Assembly: GCA_003427395.1 (NCBI GenBank)
Contig: BFEA01000192.1
Coordinates: 232,889 to 260,618 of the forward strand
DNA: 27,730 bases
Origin: Chara braunii
Lineage: Eukaryota; Streptophyta; Charophyceae; Charales; Characeae
Reading direction: 5' to 3'
In this document: positions 9,550-18,895 of the stretch, one piece after another
Position numbering within the stretch: the first letter of the stretch is position 1
How the letters are laid out: each line of letters starts with the position of its first letter
The notes under the pieces: generated by a model
The model's input: the letters and a program-made list of their open reading frames with translations, nothing else
Databases searched by the model: none
Told to the model about the DNA's origin: nothing
Position numbers and translations under genes: made by a program

Positions 9550-10660
9550 GTACAAGACTAAAGATAAGAAGTGTTGTCCAATTATCATTCTTGTTATTGA
9601 AGATGAAGAAACTTATTATGAACGAGAGCGAGGGTTGATACGGCGAATACGGGAACAAGCTACGAATGGTCCATGTCGTATCAACAAAGGGAATGAAGGG
9701 AAGTTGATAGTGGGAGAGTCTGGGTTTCTTTCACCTCAGGAGCAAGCTCTGATGGTAGGACTGGTGAAAAAGAGGCATTGCGTGTATGCTTTCGATCAAG
9801 ACCAACGCGGGAGGTTGGACGTGGACAAGATTCCAATGATCCCGATCCATACCGTACCGCATGAGTCGTGGAACTTAAGAGGTGCGCGATACCCCAATCC
9901 TGACGACGAGAAGAAGGTGGTGGACTACCTAGACGGCAAGACGCGGATGCATGTTGCCGATTCCTCCAGCAGACCGTATACGTCCCCCTTGTTTTGTTCT
10001 GTCAAGCCTAATGAGACGCTACGGTGGGTGCAGGATTTACAACGGTTTAATGTTGTAACAGTACGGGATGCGGGAGGCTGACCAAAGGCCGATGCACTAT
10101 CTGAGTCATGCACAAAAAAACCTATAATCTCACTTATATACCTCTATTCTGGGTATGACTAGTTTCCTGTTTACCCGCCTCATAGGCTAGTAATTGCGAT
10201 GCATACGTCAAGAGGGCTAATTCGCATGAATGTAGCCCCATAAAGGTGGATCAATGCAGTGGTGATGGTTCAAAGACGCATGATCCGGTCCATGCAGACG
10301 GTTAGTCCACATATCACCCAACCATATATCGGTGACTTAACGGTGAAGGGACTAAAGGAGGAGGAAGAAGATGAAGTCATGCCGGGAGTCAGGCGTTTTG
10401 TTTGGAAGTACGTCGAGGACCTTGATAAAATATCTAGCTTGCTAGAAGAGCATAACCTTACGGCAAGTGGGCCACAATTCAGGCATTGCATGAAGGAAGC
10501 TAATATCTTGCGATTTGTCTGCAACGACATTGGTCGACGGCCAGATGTAAAGAAAACAGACGAAATTCTCAAGTGGCCAGTATCATTCAATTTGAGAACA
10601 GATGTTAAGAGCTTCCTCGACACGTGCGGATTTTGGAGGAGCTTTATCAAGAACTTTGCC
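9550..10660 (+). pseudogene. Reverse transcriptase of element B (catalytically dead)
   Basis: RNA-dependent DNA polymerase remnant in a single frame. Fingers motifs: RRYKTKDKK near 9550, VYAFDQDQRGRLD, IPIHTVPHESWNLR, and SSSRPYTSPLFCSVKPN with LRWVQDLQRFN (about 9960-10060). A TGA at 10079-10081, TAG at 10160-10162 and TAA at 10241-10243 interrupt it. The palm motif normally D-L-x-S-G-Y reads YLYSGYD, so the first catalytic Asp is replaced by Tyr. The YxDD box reads YIGD (10322-10333), so the second catalytic Asp is replaced by Gly. Thumb/connection sequence continues to about 10660. The domain is dead by both stops and active-site loss. Confidence 0.85.
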
Positions 10661-11293
10661 GCCAAGATGGGGCATTTGAGAAAGTTAGTGCGTCAGGATC
10701 AGGAGTGGGTTTGGGGTGAAGACCAGGAAAAGGTTGTGAAAGGCATGAAGGGGAAATTCATGGAAGGAAGCTTGATGTTGCGGGCACGAGACTATGAGGA
10801 CACAGAGGTAAGACCCTTTATCATTGAGACGGACGCGGGACCGACTGCCTTAGGAGGAGTCCTGGTTCAGACAGACACTGAAGGGAGAGAGAAGCCGCTA
10901 ATATCTGAGAGCCGGAATTTGAATACAATTGAGAGGAATTATTCTTAGTTCAAAAAGGAGGCTCTCACGGTACTTCCCTGCCTAAGGATCTTCTGAAATT
11001 ATATTCTCGGCAGAAGGTTCATCTGGAGGGTAGACCGAACTGGGCTTGCTTGTTCCCTTAAGAGTTATACTCCATCGGACTCATCGGTTGCCAGGTAGTT
11101 GACTTACATCTGGATGTTCAATTTTGAGTTGGAGAGGATTCCAAGAAGCAAGAATAGAGCAGATGGGTTGAGCCGCATCGACTGGGACAAGCCAGAGGAA
11201 GGGGCCGTAGAGGATGTGCCAGCAGTTGACGGTTATTGGATCAAGAGGCAGACATCCACCTCCACTGTAACGAGTGGTCTTTCGAATGCCTAG
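10661..11293 (+). pseudogene. RNase H of element B (decayed)
   Basis: The same frame continues. FIIETDAGPTALGGVLVQ contains the first RNase H Asp (codon 10832-10834), and RNLNTIERNYS carries the Glu region. A TAG at 10946-10948 and further stops near 10994 and 11096 interrupt the middle. The end has the hallmark SKNRADGLSRIDW (Asp codon 11162-11164), typical of Ty3/gypsy RNase H and its junction to integrase. This domain would degrade RNA in RNA:DNA hybrids during reverse transcription. The frame is lost at about 11280, where integrase continues one frame over. Confidence 0.8.
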
Positions 11294-11789
11294 ATGTGTG
11301 GGTCACCCCATATGGTTAGCGCCAAGGGGATATGAGCAGAAGGCAGAGTTAGTCCTTAAGCCTTTTGAAGAAGAAGATTCATGGAGAGGCAAGGACGTTC
11401 AGTGGATGATGGAGTTGGAATTGGCGGGTACTCATAGTCTGGTAGAGGACGTAAAAACGATAGAGGAAGATCCTAATCAGGTCGAAAGGCATGAAAAATT
11501 GATGAGAGGAATGTATCTCCTCACCAATACTCTTCTGCAAGGGGACTTTGATCAGAGAGGCTCGGCGAATCCGATTGAGGGCGAGGATCTAGTGTCAAAA
11601 AGTCAGGACAATGAGTTTGAGGAGCGAGAGATTAAGGAAGCGTTTCGTGCAGAGGAATATGATGGGATCTATCTAAAATTGGGACTACTTCTACCGTGCG
11701 ATATGAGGAATAGGAATGCAAGCGCAAAAGCCGAGAAAATGAGACACATTAATGTGGTAAGGGAGGGTCATCTCTTTATAAATAGACAA
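11274..11789 (+). pseudogene. RNase H-integrase linker and start of integrase (5' part)
   Basis: This 172-codon piece is highly acidic (FEEEDSW, EEDPNQVERHEK, EEREIKEAFRAEE) and ends with REGHLFINRQ, the conserved lead-in to the integrase zinc-binding domain in this family. The frame is then interrupted exactly at 11789/11790 by inserted DNA. Removing the insert plus one duplication copy restores the same frame at 12681 (891 bp removed, a multiple of three), which is strong evidence that the break is a transposition event. Confidence 0.75.
11784..11789. repeat. Target-site duplication, left copy (AGACAA)
   Basis: AGACAA here is repeated at 12675-12680, on both sides of the inserted fold-back array. 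With one mismatch the match extends to 8 bp. It lies at the point where the integrase reading frame is interrupted. Confidence 0.8.
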
Positions 11790-12674
11790 CACAAATGGTT
11801 AACGACCACCTAAAATTTCAGAATGAAAGATTCTGAAGTGGTCTGAAACCGCTGAAATGGTCTGAAGGCACTTCAGGTCATTTCTGAAGTTTCGGGTGGT
11901 TTGGAGGACAAATTTTATGGGTTTTTTTTTTTTTTTTACCCTGCCTGTTTTTTCAGCCACTTCATGTCATTGCAGAAATTTCAGGTGGGGACCTGAAACC
12001 GCTGAAGTGGCCGAAGCTTTTGAAAGGGGTTTCGGGTACACCCATCCAACCATTTGGATCCACCATTTGGATGGGGGTACCTGAAAACCCTTTCAGAAGG
12101 TTCAACCACTTCACGTCATTTCAGAAATTTCAGGTGGGGACCTGAAACCGCTGTAGTGGCTGAAGTTTTTGAAAGGGGTTTCGGGTACCCCAATCCAACC
12201 ATATGGATGGGGGTACCTGAAAAATCTTTCAGAGTCTTCAGCCACTTCAAGTCATTTCAAAAATTTCAGGTGGGGACCTGAAACCTATGAAGTGGTTAGA
12301 GCTTCTAAAAGGGGTTTCGGGTGCCCGCATCCAACCATTTGGATGGGGGTACCTGAAACCCCTTTCAGAAGCTTCAGCCACTTCAGGTGATTTCAGAAAT
12401 TTCAGGATGGGACCTGATACCGCTGAAGTGGCTGAAGCTTCTGAAAGGGGTTTCGAGTACCCCTATCCAACCATTTGGATGGGGGTACCTGAAACCCCTT
12501 TAAGAAGCTTCAGCCACTTCAGGTCATTTAAGGAATTTCAGGTGGGGACCAGAAACCGCTGAAGTAGCTGAAGCTTCTAAAGGGGTTTCGGGTAACCCCA
12601 TCCAACCATTTGGTGGGGACCTGAAGCAGCTGAAAGTGGCCTGTAAATAGTGTGTGTTGTTAACCATCTCTCAG
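11790..12674. mobile_element. Non-autonomous fold-back array inserted in integrase
   Basis: An 885-bp insertion flanked by AGACAA duplications. Both ends carry ATGGTTAAC in opposite orientation (start about 11795, end about 12666) within longer imperfect terminal inverted repeats. The interior consists of four full tandem units of about 136 bp (starts near 11984, 12133, 12269, 12405, with partial units at both ends; the first is 149 bp because a 13-bp stretch is duplicated). Each unit is itself a long near-perfect palindrome. Short plus-strand open stretches in it are repeat artefacts; there is no transposase. A duplication of 6-8 bp with short TIRs would fit a hAT-like or Mutator-like non-autonomous element, but the superfamily is not certain. 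Confidence 0.75.
12423..12522. repeat. Best-preserved fold-back unit (about 48-bp arms, 4-base loop)
   Basis: Arms 12423-12463 and 12482-12522 are complementary with few mismatches. The central ATCCAA-CCAT-TTGGAT extends the stem to a 4-base loop. Equivalent palindromes lie around 12046, 12196 and 12335. Between neighbours sits a second perfect palindrome, TTTCAGGT-GGGG-ACCTGAAA (for example around 12128-12148). Confidence 0.85.
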
Positions 12675-12680
12675 AGACAA
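12675..12680. repeat. Target-site duplication, right copy (AGACAA)
   Basis: Matches 11784-11789. The integrase frame resumes immediately after it at 12681. Confidence 0.8.
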
Positions 12681-13266
12681 GTGGGGAATCCCATAAGGAT
12701 TGTCTGTGGAAGGAATCGACAGATCAACATCGTGGCGGCCTTACATGATGGCATAGCAGGAGGGCATTGAGGAATAAATGTCACATACGCCAAGAAAACG
12801 AGTTGTATCACTGGATGGGATACTAGACATGGTCATTAAGTATTATCAATCTTGTGTACCTTATCAAGAGGGGTTGTCTCAAAGGTCAGGGGAACCGCTG
12901 CATCCAAGGCTAAAAAAGGAGGTAGGTGTCGTTATGCATATGGATCTGTTGTTTATGTCATTTGGGGATAATTGTTATAACTACTTCTTCGATGCACGTG
13001 ATAATCTTACGGGTTTCGTGGATGGCTAAGCCATCCGTACGAAAACCGATGCGGTCTTGGTAAGTTGCATCGAAGAGTATTATCTGCGTTATCCCTTTCC
13101 TAAGGAATTTGTGATGGATAGAGGATCGGAATTTACTTGTCTAGAGGTGCAAACTTTGCTGTCAGGATATGGTGTGGTAGCAAATTATACCACAACCTCG
13201 CACCCCCAAGTTAATGCGCCGGTCGAAAGAGGGCATAGTACCATCACAAATCTCCATGTCAAGTAG
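12681..13266 (+). pseudogene. Integrase zinc-binding and catalytic core of element B (decayed)
   Basis: After the insert, VGNPIRIVCGRNRQINIV leads to ALHDGIAGGH (the His pair of the HHCC finger), followed by a TGA and a frame change near 12800. YYQSCVPYQE is where the Cys pair should lie; the second Cys is Tyr. The catalytic core is in the frame from 12778: MHMDLLF (Asp codon 12943-12945), VMDRGSEF (Asp 13117-13119), and APVERGHST (Glu 13225-13227). The second Asp and the Glu are separated by 35 residues, the classical D,D35E spacing. All three catalytic residues survive, although TAA at 13027-13029 and TAG at 13264-13266 break the frame. The enzyme would have inserted the element's cDNA. Confidence 0.85.
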
Positions 13267-13802
13267 ACGGAAGGCAGAGCTAGCCATTGACCAAGGTATT
13301 AAAGGGCAATTTTCTTCATAAAAAACGTCATAGTTAGAAGGACAACTAAGTACACGCCTACTACATTGTGGTATGGAAGGCATGCCACTTTCCCTATTGA
13401 GGGGTTTATGAAGACCTGAAGGCACCAAGACTTAGAAACCAACCTGTCCTTTGAAAAGTTGCTCGATATTCGAGTGCGACAGGTGGGAGTCATTGAGAAA
13501 AGGATCCAGGAGGCATCTAACAAGGTTGAAAGGAGTCGTATGGACGACAAGGCTCGATGGGATCAGATGGCATGCGTACGTAAAGCACCTTTGGCGGTAG
13601 GGGATATAGTACTGCTATACGACTCATCCCTAAAGAAGCAGTGGTCTAGGAAGCTCGACAACGGTGGCTAGGGCCATATCGGATTGTGCGATATGAAAAT
13701 TTTGGAGCCTACCAGATCGAGGAGTTGAACAGGACAGAGTGAAAGGATTGGGTGTCAGGAACAATGTTAAAAACGTTTGTGGTACGAAAAGAGGTGAGAT
13801 AA
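13267..13802 (+). pseudogene. Integrase C-terminal region of element B (decayed)
   Basis: Frames alternate. TLWYGRHATFPIEGF is followed by TGA near 13418, NLSFEKLLDIRVRQVG, a helical SRMDDKARWDQM stretch, and the DNA-binding GDIVLLYDSS / KKQWSRKLD (to about 13665). A frameshift near 13665 leads to RWLGPYRIVRYE and GAYQIEELN, with a TGA and a final TAA at 13800-13802. The GPYRI motif is the usual C-terminal SH3-like hallmark of Ty3/gypsy integrases. No chromodomain is evident. Confidence 0.75.
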
Positions 13803-14003
13803 ACACTCTAATTCTCTATGATAGAACCCCACCTAGATAGTAAGTGTCCTAGCTAAGTCTCAGAGAAAATGAGAGGATAAGATGCATGGGCTGGATATGT
13901 GCTTATTTTGACTTGAGTAGTTTTGCTCGCCTGTTTGCTTACCCCTTTGAGTGTTTGTCGTCTCCTTTGCCTGTTGTGCAAGTGTGACTTTACGAAGACA
14001 GTC
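13803..14003. other. Spacer between integrase and the downstream ORF
   Basis: About 200 bp, mixed composition, no recognised LTR or polypurine tract. Confidence 0.4.
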
Positions 14004-14840
14004 ATGTCGAGAGGGGGGAGGGAGATACGGCCACCGCAGAGACCATTAGGGCCATCAGGGGGATACGAGAGGCATGGGTCATACCGGAGGGAGCACACGC
14101 CTGTATACGATGATGGGGATATAGAGCTCTTTCTGGACGAGGTTCAGGATTATGTGAGGCAGCGACAGTGGACCTTATCAGAGATGATACGGAGGTTGAG
14201 AGGAGTAGACAGACTTGAGGAGCCCATCGCGCAAATTCGCAGGGAGGCTCAAACTTGGCCAGAGGTGGAGATGAGGATTCAAAGGTTGAGACCTTCACCA
14301 GTGGGGTCAAATGGAGTACCGATCCTCCTAGAGATAGAGAATATGGAGGAATTTATCCCTGCTTTTGAGCAGTTCATGCACGACCAGGGCATATTGAGAG
14401 ATGAGTGGATGCAGGCGCTGGCGCTATGGACAAGGAAGGCGGAGAGATCATTAGCCAAGCAGATCCGAGATAGGGCACGAGATTGGGAGGACTGCAGGGC
14501 ATGCCTGAGAGAGTCATTTCGACGGCGAGAACCAGAGCGACCTCAGCCTCGGGTTGAGAGGAGGCAAAGGAGCAGGAGACAGAGGGATCCTGAGCCGAGA
14601 GAGGTTATATCAACTCGACGGGGACGGAAGGTACTCTCCTGACGAGTCGAGGGACCAGCGCGACCCACTCAAGAGGAGGAGGCATATCCTGAGTGTGGGC
14701 TCAGGCGATATTTCAGCGCTACACCGAAGGAGAGCTGCGGGATTCCCTCAACATGCGCCAGACACAGATGAGACGACATCATTGGGAGTATCGCTACAGA
14801 GTCTCGAGGCACATTTGGGCGTTTCACAATAGAGGGTCCT
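14004..14840 (+). pseudogene. Arg-rich ORF downstream of integrase (frameshifted near its end)
   Basis: An ATG at 14004 begins MSRGGREIRPP and an intact frame of 212 codons to a TGA at 14640-14642. The protein has an acidic spot (DDGDIELFLDEV), predicted helices with MIRRLRGVDRLEEPI and WMQALALWTRKAERSL, a DWEDCRACLRESFRR segment, then a very basic tail (RRQRSRRQRDPEPRE). After a frameshift the next frame continues with IFQRYTEGELRDSL and a His/Arg/Tyr-rich end to about 14840. There is no zinc knuckle or catalytic motif. The architecture of helical body plus Arg-rich tail is gag-like. I recall similar repeated proteins in charophyte genomes but cannot confirm it. Its position, 200 bp after integrase on the same strand, suggests either a 3' accessory ORF of element B or the gag start of a third element. 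Confidence 0.6.
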
Positions 14841-15270
14841 GCCTTGTGAGACCGATGCGCTCGACAACGTGCACTCACTTCGCACTCTCTTCATGTCGTT
14901 GGTTCACACATTGTTGCGTGGTCCCAAAATGGACCAGCAATGCCTGTGCCACACCTAGACCATACCGGTTCACTCAAAAGGTCATCGCCAGACTTGCATC
15001 GCTCCTAAAAAAATAAATAAACAACGCTTCATCCCGGCTTCATCCCGACATCGTATAATACCACTGTGATCGTTGCTCCTCAAAACAATATGCTACCATC
15101 GTGCCGCTGAACAGGCAGCACCTCCCCTTAAATCATTGCAGTTGACGTGTCCTCAATCGGATAGCACCTCCCCTCAAGCACGGCAATATCGACACCAATG
15201 CTAACACCGCACAGTAAATCCAGCGATATATCCCCTTAAATTGATAGCGATCCCCACTAAAAGTGTTGTT
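14841..15270. other. No gene; short direct repeat of a C-rich motif
   Basis: No supported ORF. The 11-mer AGCACCTCCCC occurs at 15117-15127 and 15163-15173, and a related CCCCTTAAA motif recurs near 15232. Otherwise nothing is seen. Confidence 0.5.
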
Positions 15271-16078
15271 GCGCCACTGGCGCCATGCCAAAAAAAATGG
15301 CAACCCTTCCCCCTCAAAAGAAAAGGTTGCCGCCGAACCAAGATTTCGACAGCATAACCCCTGATGAACCCTTGCCGTTCACTGCACCATCCAGCCCTGA
15401 CGCAGCCCACCGGTTGCAGCACTAGCGCAGTGGTGGGGCAGTGAGCTCCCAATCCCTGGCTATGGCTGTCCTCCCTTCACTCATGAACTTCCTGCAGACT
15501 TCCACTCTCCTCTCCAGCAGCATTGCCCCACATAATGTGATGGAGCTCAACCTGCACTTGAAGTGCAAGTGAGAAGCATCACAACCTCAACAACTGTGGG
15601 GCAAAGTGTGTGGGTTGCTGACCTTTATAGCCAGCCGAAGGACTGTGGGCAGTAACTCGCCCTGCAGTCAAAAACTCGGAACTGGTTTGGGCCCTTGATC
15701 TGAGCCCACGATCAAGGGCCACTCAGGTTAATGTTCCCCTAGGGGAACTAAGGTCATTCAATCCCTGAAGCATCTGGCCTCCCAGTCAGGCTAAATGCTT
15801 CACGAAATGGTTGTATCCAGCCATTGCTGAGACTGTTCAAAAAACGTACAGACTCAGCCCCACTCACACTCATATACACTCACCCACTCGTCTACTCCTT
15901 ACCAAAGCCACATACGTGGCTGTTTTTATTTTTTTTCCTCCCTTTTTTCTTTTTTTTTCCTTTTTACTTACCTAGTGGCCCCTCATTTTCGGCCTCAGTC
16001 ATTTCACAGAGTCGAAGTAGAATTAAGCTGAGGGGGGCCTTCTGCCCCGTGCACCAGTACCTAGGCGCCTACGGCGCC
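15271..16078. repeat. Serial short-hairpin block 1
   Basis: Successive inverted repeats of unrelated sequence: GCGCCA/TGGCGC at 15271-15283; GGCAACC/GGTTGCC at 15299-15331; an 11-bp perfect stem at 15690-15720; a perfect 16-bp palindrome GTTCCCCTAGGGGAAC at 15733-15748; TGAAGCAT/ATGCTTCA at 15766-15802; and GGCGCC-tac-GGCGCC at 16064-16078. No gene is seen. A pyrimidine-rich tract lies at 15925-15967. Confidence 0.75.
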
Positions 16079-16339
16079 AGGTTCGGGCGCACCAGAATTG
16101 TGCAGCCCATTTTCAAAACCAACGGGCACAGGTAAACCGAGCGGAGGGGAAAAGACCAACGCAAAAGAAGAAAAAACAAGAAAAAGGAGGGAAAAAAAAC
16201 TAGACTAAATTTAAAAGCAAAAACAAGAAACAAAAACCAGCTTCCCTTCGTAGTGTGGTCGTCCAAAATAACGAGCACCACTTCAAATAGCTGCTGTAGT
16301 ACGCATCAAAGAAGGGGGGGGGTTAAAAGAAGCGTGACG
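16079..16339. other. A-rich region, no gene
   Basis: Purine/A-rich low-complexity DNA (about 16150-16240) and a G9 run near 16315. No supported feature. Confidence 0.5.
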
Positions 16340-16516
16340 TTGTATATTTCCCTATTCTAACGATAGATTCATCGGGTTTTGCTCATCCCATCGATGGAGT
16401 ACCATGAGGTCAACCGCGGTTACCTGTTCTCTCTCTCTCTCTCTCTAACACACACACACACAGACACACACACACACACACACACACATACACTCACACA
16501 CACACACACACATACA

Positions 16517-16569
<53 letters not shown>

Positions 16570-16634
16570 AAACACAAGTATCAGTGTATACTTCCATGTT
16601 CTAGCACTAGATTCATTCAATTTTGCACATCCTA
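16340..16634. repeat. Direct repeat of about 50 bp flanking a microsatellite
   Basis: The segments 16340-16389 and 16585-16634 are similar in the same orientation (TGTATA, TTC, TTCTA, AGATTCAT, TTTTGC, CATCC in order). They bracket two perfect short palindromes (CCATCGATGG 16388-16397, AACCGCGGTT 16412-16421) and the TC/CA tract. Confidence 0.6.
16428..16577. repeat. (TC)n(CA)n compound microsatellite
   Basis: (TC)n to about 16446, then (CA)n with CATACT and CAGA interruptions. Open stretches through it on both strands are repeat artefacts. Confidence 0.98.
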
Positions 16635-16654
16635 AAAAGATGGAAGTCCAGCCC

Positions 16655-17313
16655 GTTCGTCAAAACGAACAGGTATCTCAAGAACAAAAAAAAAAGAAAA
16701 TATAATCAAAGATACTAGAAAGAGATATAAATAAAGAAAATCTAAAGCAAATGTAACGAAGAAAACTTAAAGAAAAACTAAAAGAAAAAAAAAGAAAAGA
16801 GATTACGTTGAAAAAAAACGATTGCCCGTTCAAAACGGGTACTGTTAGATATATTGGGGACTAAATGCCCCAACCAGTTGTGTTTGCGCCATTTGGCGCT
16901 TTGTTCTTAGTTTTTTTTTTTTTTTCTTTTTTTTTTTTCTTTCCTTGGCAGCAGCCAACGGTCACGTTGGGTTCGTGGGAAACCCACGAACAGTGGAAAT
17001 GCCGATCAAGGTTGGATCCCCTACGGGATCGACAAAATTGGTTCATTTCTGGATTTATGCATGTTATCCTTGCGCAGGGATCACCTCAACCCCCCACGGC
17101 TGATTCTGGTTGCACGATCCTGCCGATCGCACGACCAAGATCGGCCGTGCCCAAACTGCCCCATCTCGATGGCTGGCTCTAAAACAGCTAGCCCAGTTGG
17201 GTATAGTCGGATTCGTTCCCTGCATCAATGGCATAGCGGTCTACTGTATTTACTTACTGGTCTAGCTCCTTTCACAAGAGCAGAACCAGCAACCCTTCTA
17301 TTTGAAGGGTTGC
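16655..17313. repeat. Serial short-hairpin block 2
   Basis: Consecutive tight stems: GTTCGT/ACGAAC 16655-16670; CCCGTT/AACGGG 16825-16839; GCGCCA/TGGCGC 16886-16899; CCAACG/CGTTGG 16955-16970; GTTCGTGGG/CCCACGAAC 16971-16991; GATCCC/GGGATC 17015-17030; GCCGATC/GATCGGC 17122-17145; and a perfect 10-bp stem at 17289-17313. Loops are 2-10 bases. Arms are not copies of one another. Poly(A)-rich DNA at about 16685-16820 and a poly(T) tract at 16911-16944 lie between them. Confidence 0.8.
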
Positions 17314-17330
17314 GCTCAGTAGGCCGCCCC
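17250..17330 (+). repeat. Relict related to the tRNA-like repeat at 26613-26740
   Basis: Shares with the 26.6-kb locus the loop CCTTC-TATTT-GAAG, followed by GCTCAGTAGG (part of a pol III A box) and a CTAGCTCCTTT motif, but in a rearranged order. No B box is visible. Probably a diverged copy of the same short structured repeat. Confidence 0.45.
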
Positions 17331-18090
17331 TCCTGCCCGTGGCCCAGAAGGCCCTGCCTATCTGCCTGTCTGCCCATTTCCCGTGAACGACTGCCCATCC
17401 ACGGTTAGGTGATAACCCAAACGGGTAGGCCTCGGCACAGGCTCGTCGGCCCCCTGGCTCGAAGTCAAACCCCGCGAACCCAAAAAATAGTATAAAAAAA
17501 AAGTTTCTTATTCCTCGTGCATCACGCCCCCATACCTCGCGCGACCACTCTTCTATGCCTACTTAGACCATGAATCGCCCGTAGGATAGGTTATTTTTAC
17601 ATTTCCACATTCGCACCTATCTGCGACTCTGCTACAAACTGTCAACTGCCACCATTACTTTCGGACGGTGCATGTGTCTGGACTAAGGTTCAAAAAAGGG
17701 TCTGTCTCTCGGTCATAGGTTAGTCTGAATAAATTTCTGGCAGACATCAATCTCATCAAGTCCTTCAATTCAACGAAAAGGTCAGACAACGTTTTAGGCT
17801 GGCTTCGTAGGAAAACGGAGAAACATGAAAACCAAAGATTTTAAAAATTGAAAACCGTAATGATTTTTGACAACGAGGATGCATGAGAGATTTTCACAAA
17901 GAACATGTTATTCGTTAAAACATGACATTATATTTTAAATTGGTACCCACTTGCTATTAATTTCAGGTTGAAATCACTATATTTTAGACGTGAATGAAAC
18001 TTAGGTTATGAGTAGTGAACCCAAAAACGTAACTGAGAAGTCATAAATCGGAACTTAAGTGAAGATTCAAGACAATCACAAAATTAACGA
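17331..18090. other. No feature seen
   Basis: GC-moderate, then AT-rich DNA without supported ORFs. A few weak inverted repeats only. Confidence 0.5.
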
Positions 18091-18890
18091 GAATCCATCA
18101 CACTTGGAGAAATTTTGTAGCTTAAGCGTAACTGACATGATATTGTCATAAATTGAAACTCAAGTGAACAATCAATGCAATGAGACACTGAATGAGAAGG
18201 TTGAACTCCGGATTGCATCGCACTTCGATCAATTTTGTATGAGCATTGAGTCGGGCATATTTTACATGACATTATGGCATGTGTAAAGTGAAACTCAATC
18301 GAGCAATCACACATTGAACGGGATGGTTTAAGTACGGATTCCGTCGCACTTCGATAAACATCCTACTCATGACGACAATTTAATATTTAACTTATTCGAT
18401 TCAAAAAATTAATCAAAGATAAAATAATTGAACCCGAACGTGAATGCTTGAATCGCCATTGTCCAGTCCGACATCAAAACTTAAGTACAGAGTTGAGACA
18501 ATCACATTAAGAGGTTCGAATTGTGTAACTTAATACATTGAGGCAATCACATGATGGTTTAAGTATGAATTTCATCGCACTTTGATAATTTTTGTAACTC
18601 AAAAGACGTAACTGACATAGCGTTGTCATAAATTGAAACTCAAGCAAACAATGAACGCAATGAGACACTGAACGAGAGTGTTGAAGTTCAACTCTGGATT
18701 TCATCGCAGATCGATCAATTTTGAATGAACATTGAGTCGAAGGTATTTTACATGACGTTGTGACAGACATAAATTGGAACTCACTTGAAAAGTCAAGGCA
18801 AACACATTGTGAACGAGATGGTTTGAGTACGGATTCCGTTGCACTTCCATAAACATTGTAAGCATGAAGGTAGGTTAATATTGTATTTGG
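18091..18890. repeat. Degenerate tandem repeat, period about 480 bp
   Basis: Sequence at 18127 (CGTAACTGACAT then TTGTCATAAATTGAAACTCAAG) recurs at 18607, a 480-bp offset, and similarity extends through most of both copies. Each copy has internal sub-repeats of about 120-130 bp marked by TCGCACTTCGAT (near 18218 and 18344). Minus-strand open stretches in both copies are similar only because the DNA is repeated. No coding character. Confidence 0.8.
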
Positions 18891-18895
18891 TATAA

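Larger units (their letters stand above)
6407..13802 (+). mobile_element. Degenerate Ty3/gypsy-type LTR retrotransposon (element B), internal region
   Basis: The order gag - protease - RT - RNase H - integrase is the Ty3/gypsy (Metaviridae) order; Ty1/copia places integrase before RT. Every domain is recognisable by catalytic motifs, but each carries stops or frameshifts. RT through RNase H stays in one frame from about 9550 to 11293 with only point stops, so decay is moderate. Flanking LTRs were not identified. An 885-bp insertion interrupts integrase. The gag/pol wording resembles charophyte/plant chromovirus-like elements, but lineage assignment needs a phylogeny. Confidence 0.85.

Noticed and set aside
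11896-12562. Several overlapping plus-strand open frames of 60-90 codons with similar sequence
   Set aside because: They are translations of the 136-bp fold-back repeat and show the same words in each unit. No start or domain support.
11984-12660. Possible CRISPR array because of regular 136-bp period with palindromes
   Set aside because: The whole unit is repeated, with no unique spacers, and the host is eukaryotic.
6184-14003. LTRs and primer-binding site of element B
   Set aside because: I scanned the flanks for a shared long direct repeat and a tRNA-complementary site and could not establish either by eye.
16379-16705. Open frames through the CA repeat on both strands
   Set aside because: The translation is His/Thr or Val/Cys alternation created by the microsatellite.
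18084-18770. Two similar minus-strand open frames
   Set aside because: They are similar because the DNA is a 480-bp tandem repeat. The composition is Ser/Cys/Phe-rich and not domain-like.
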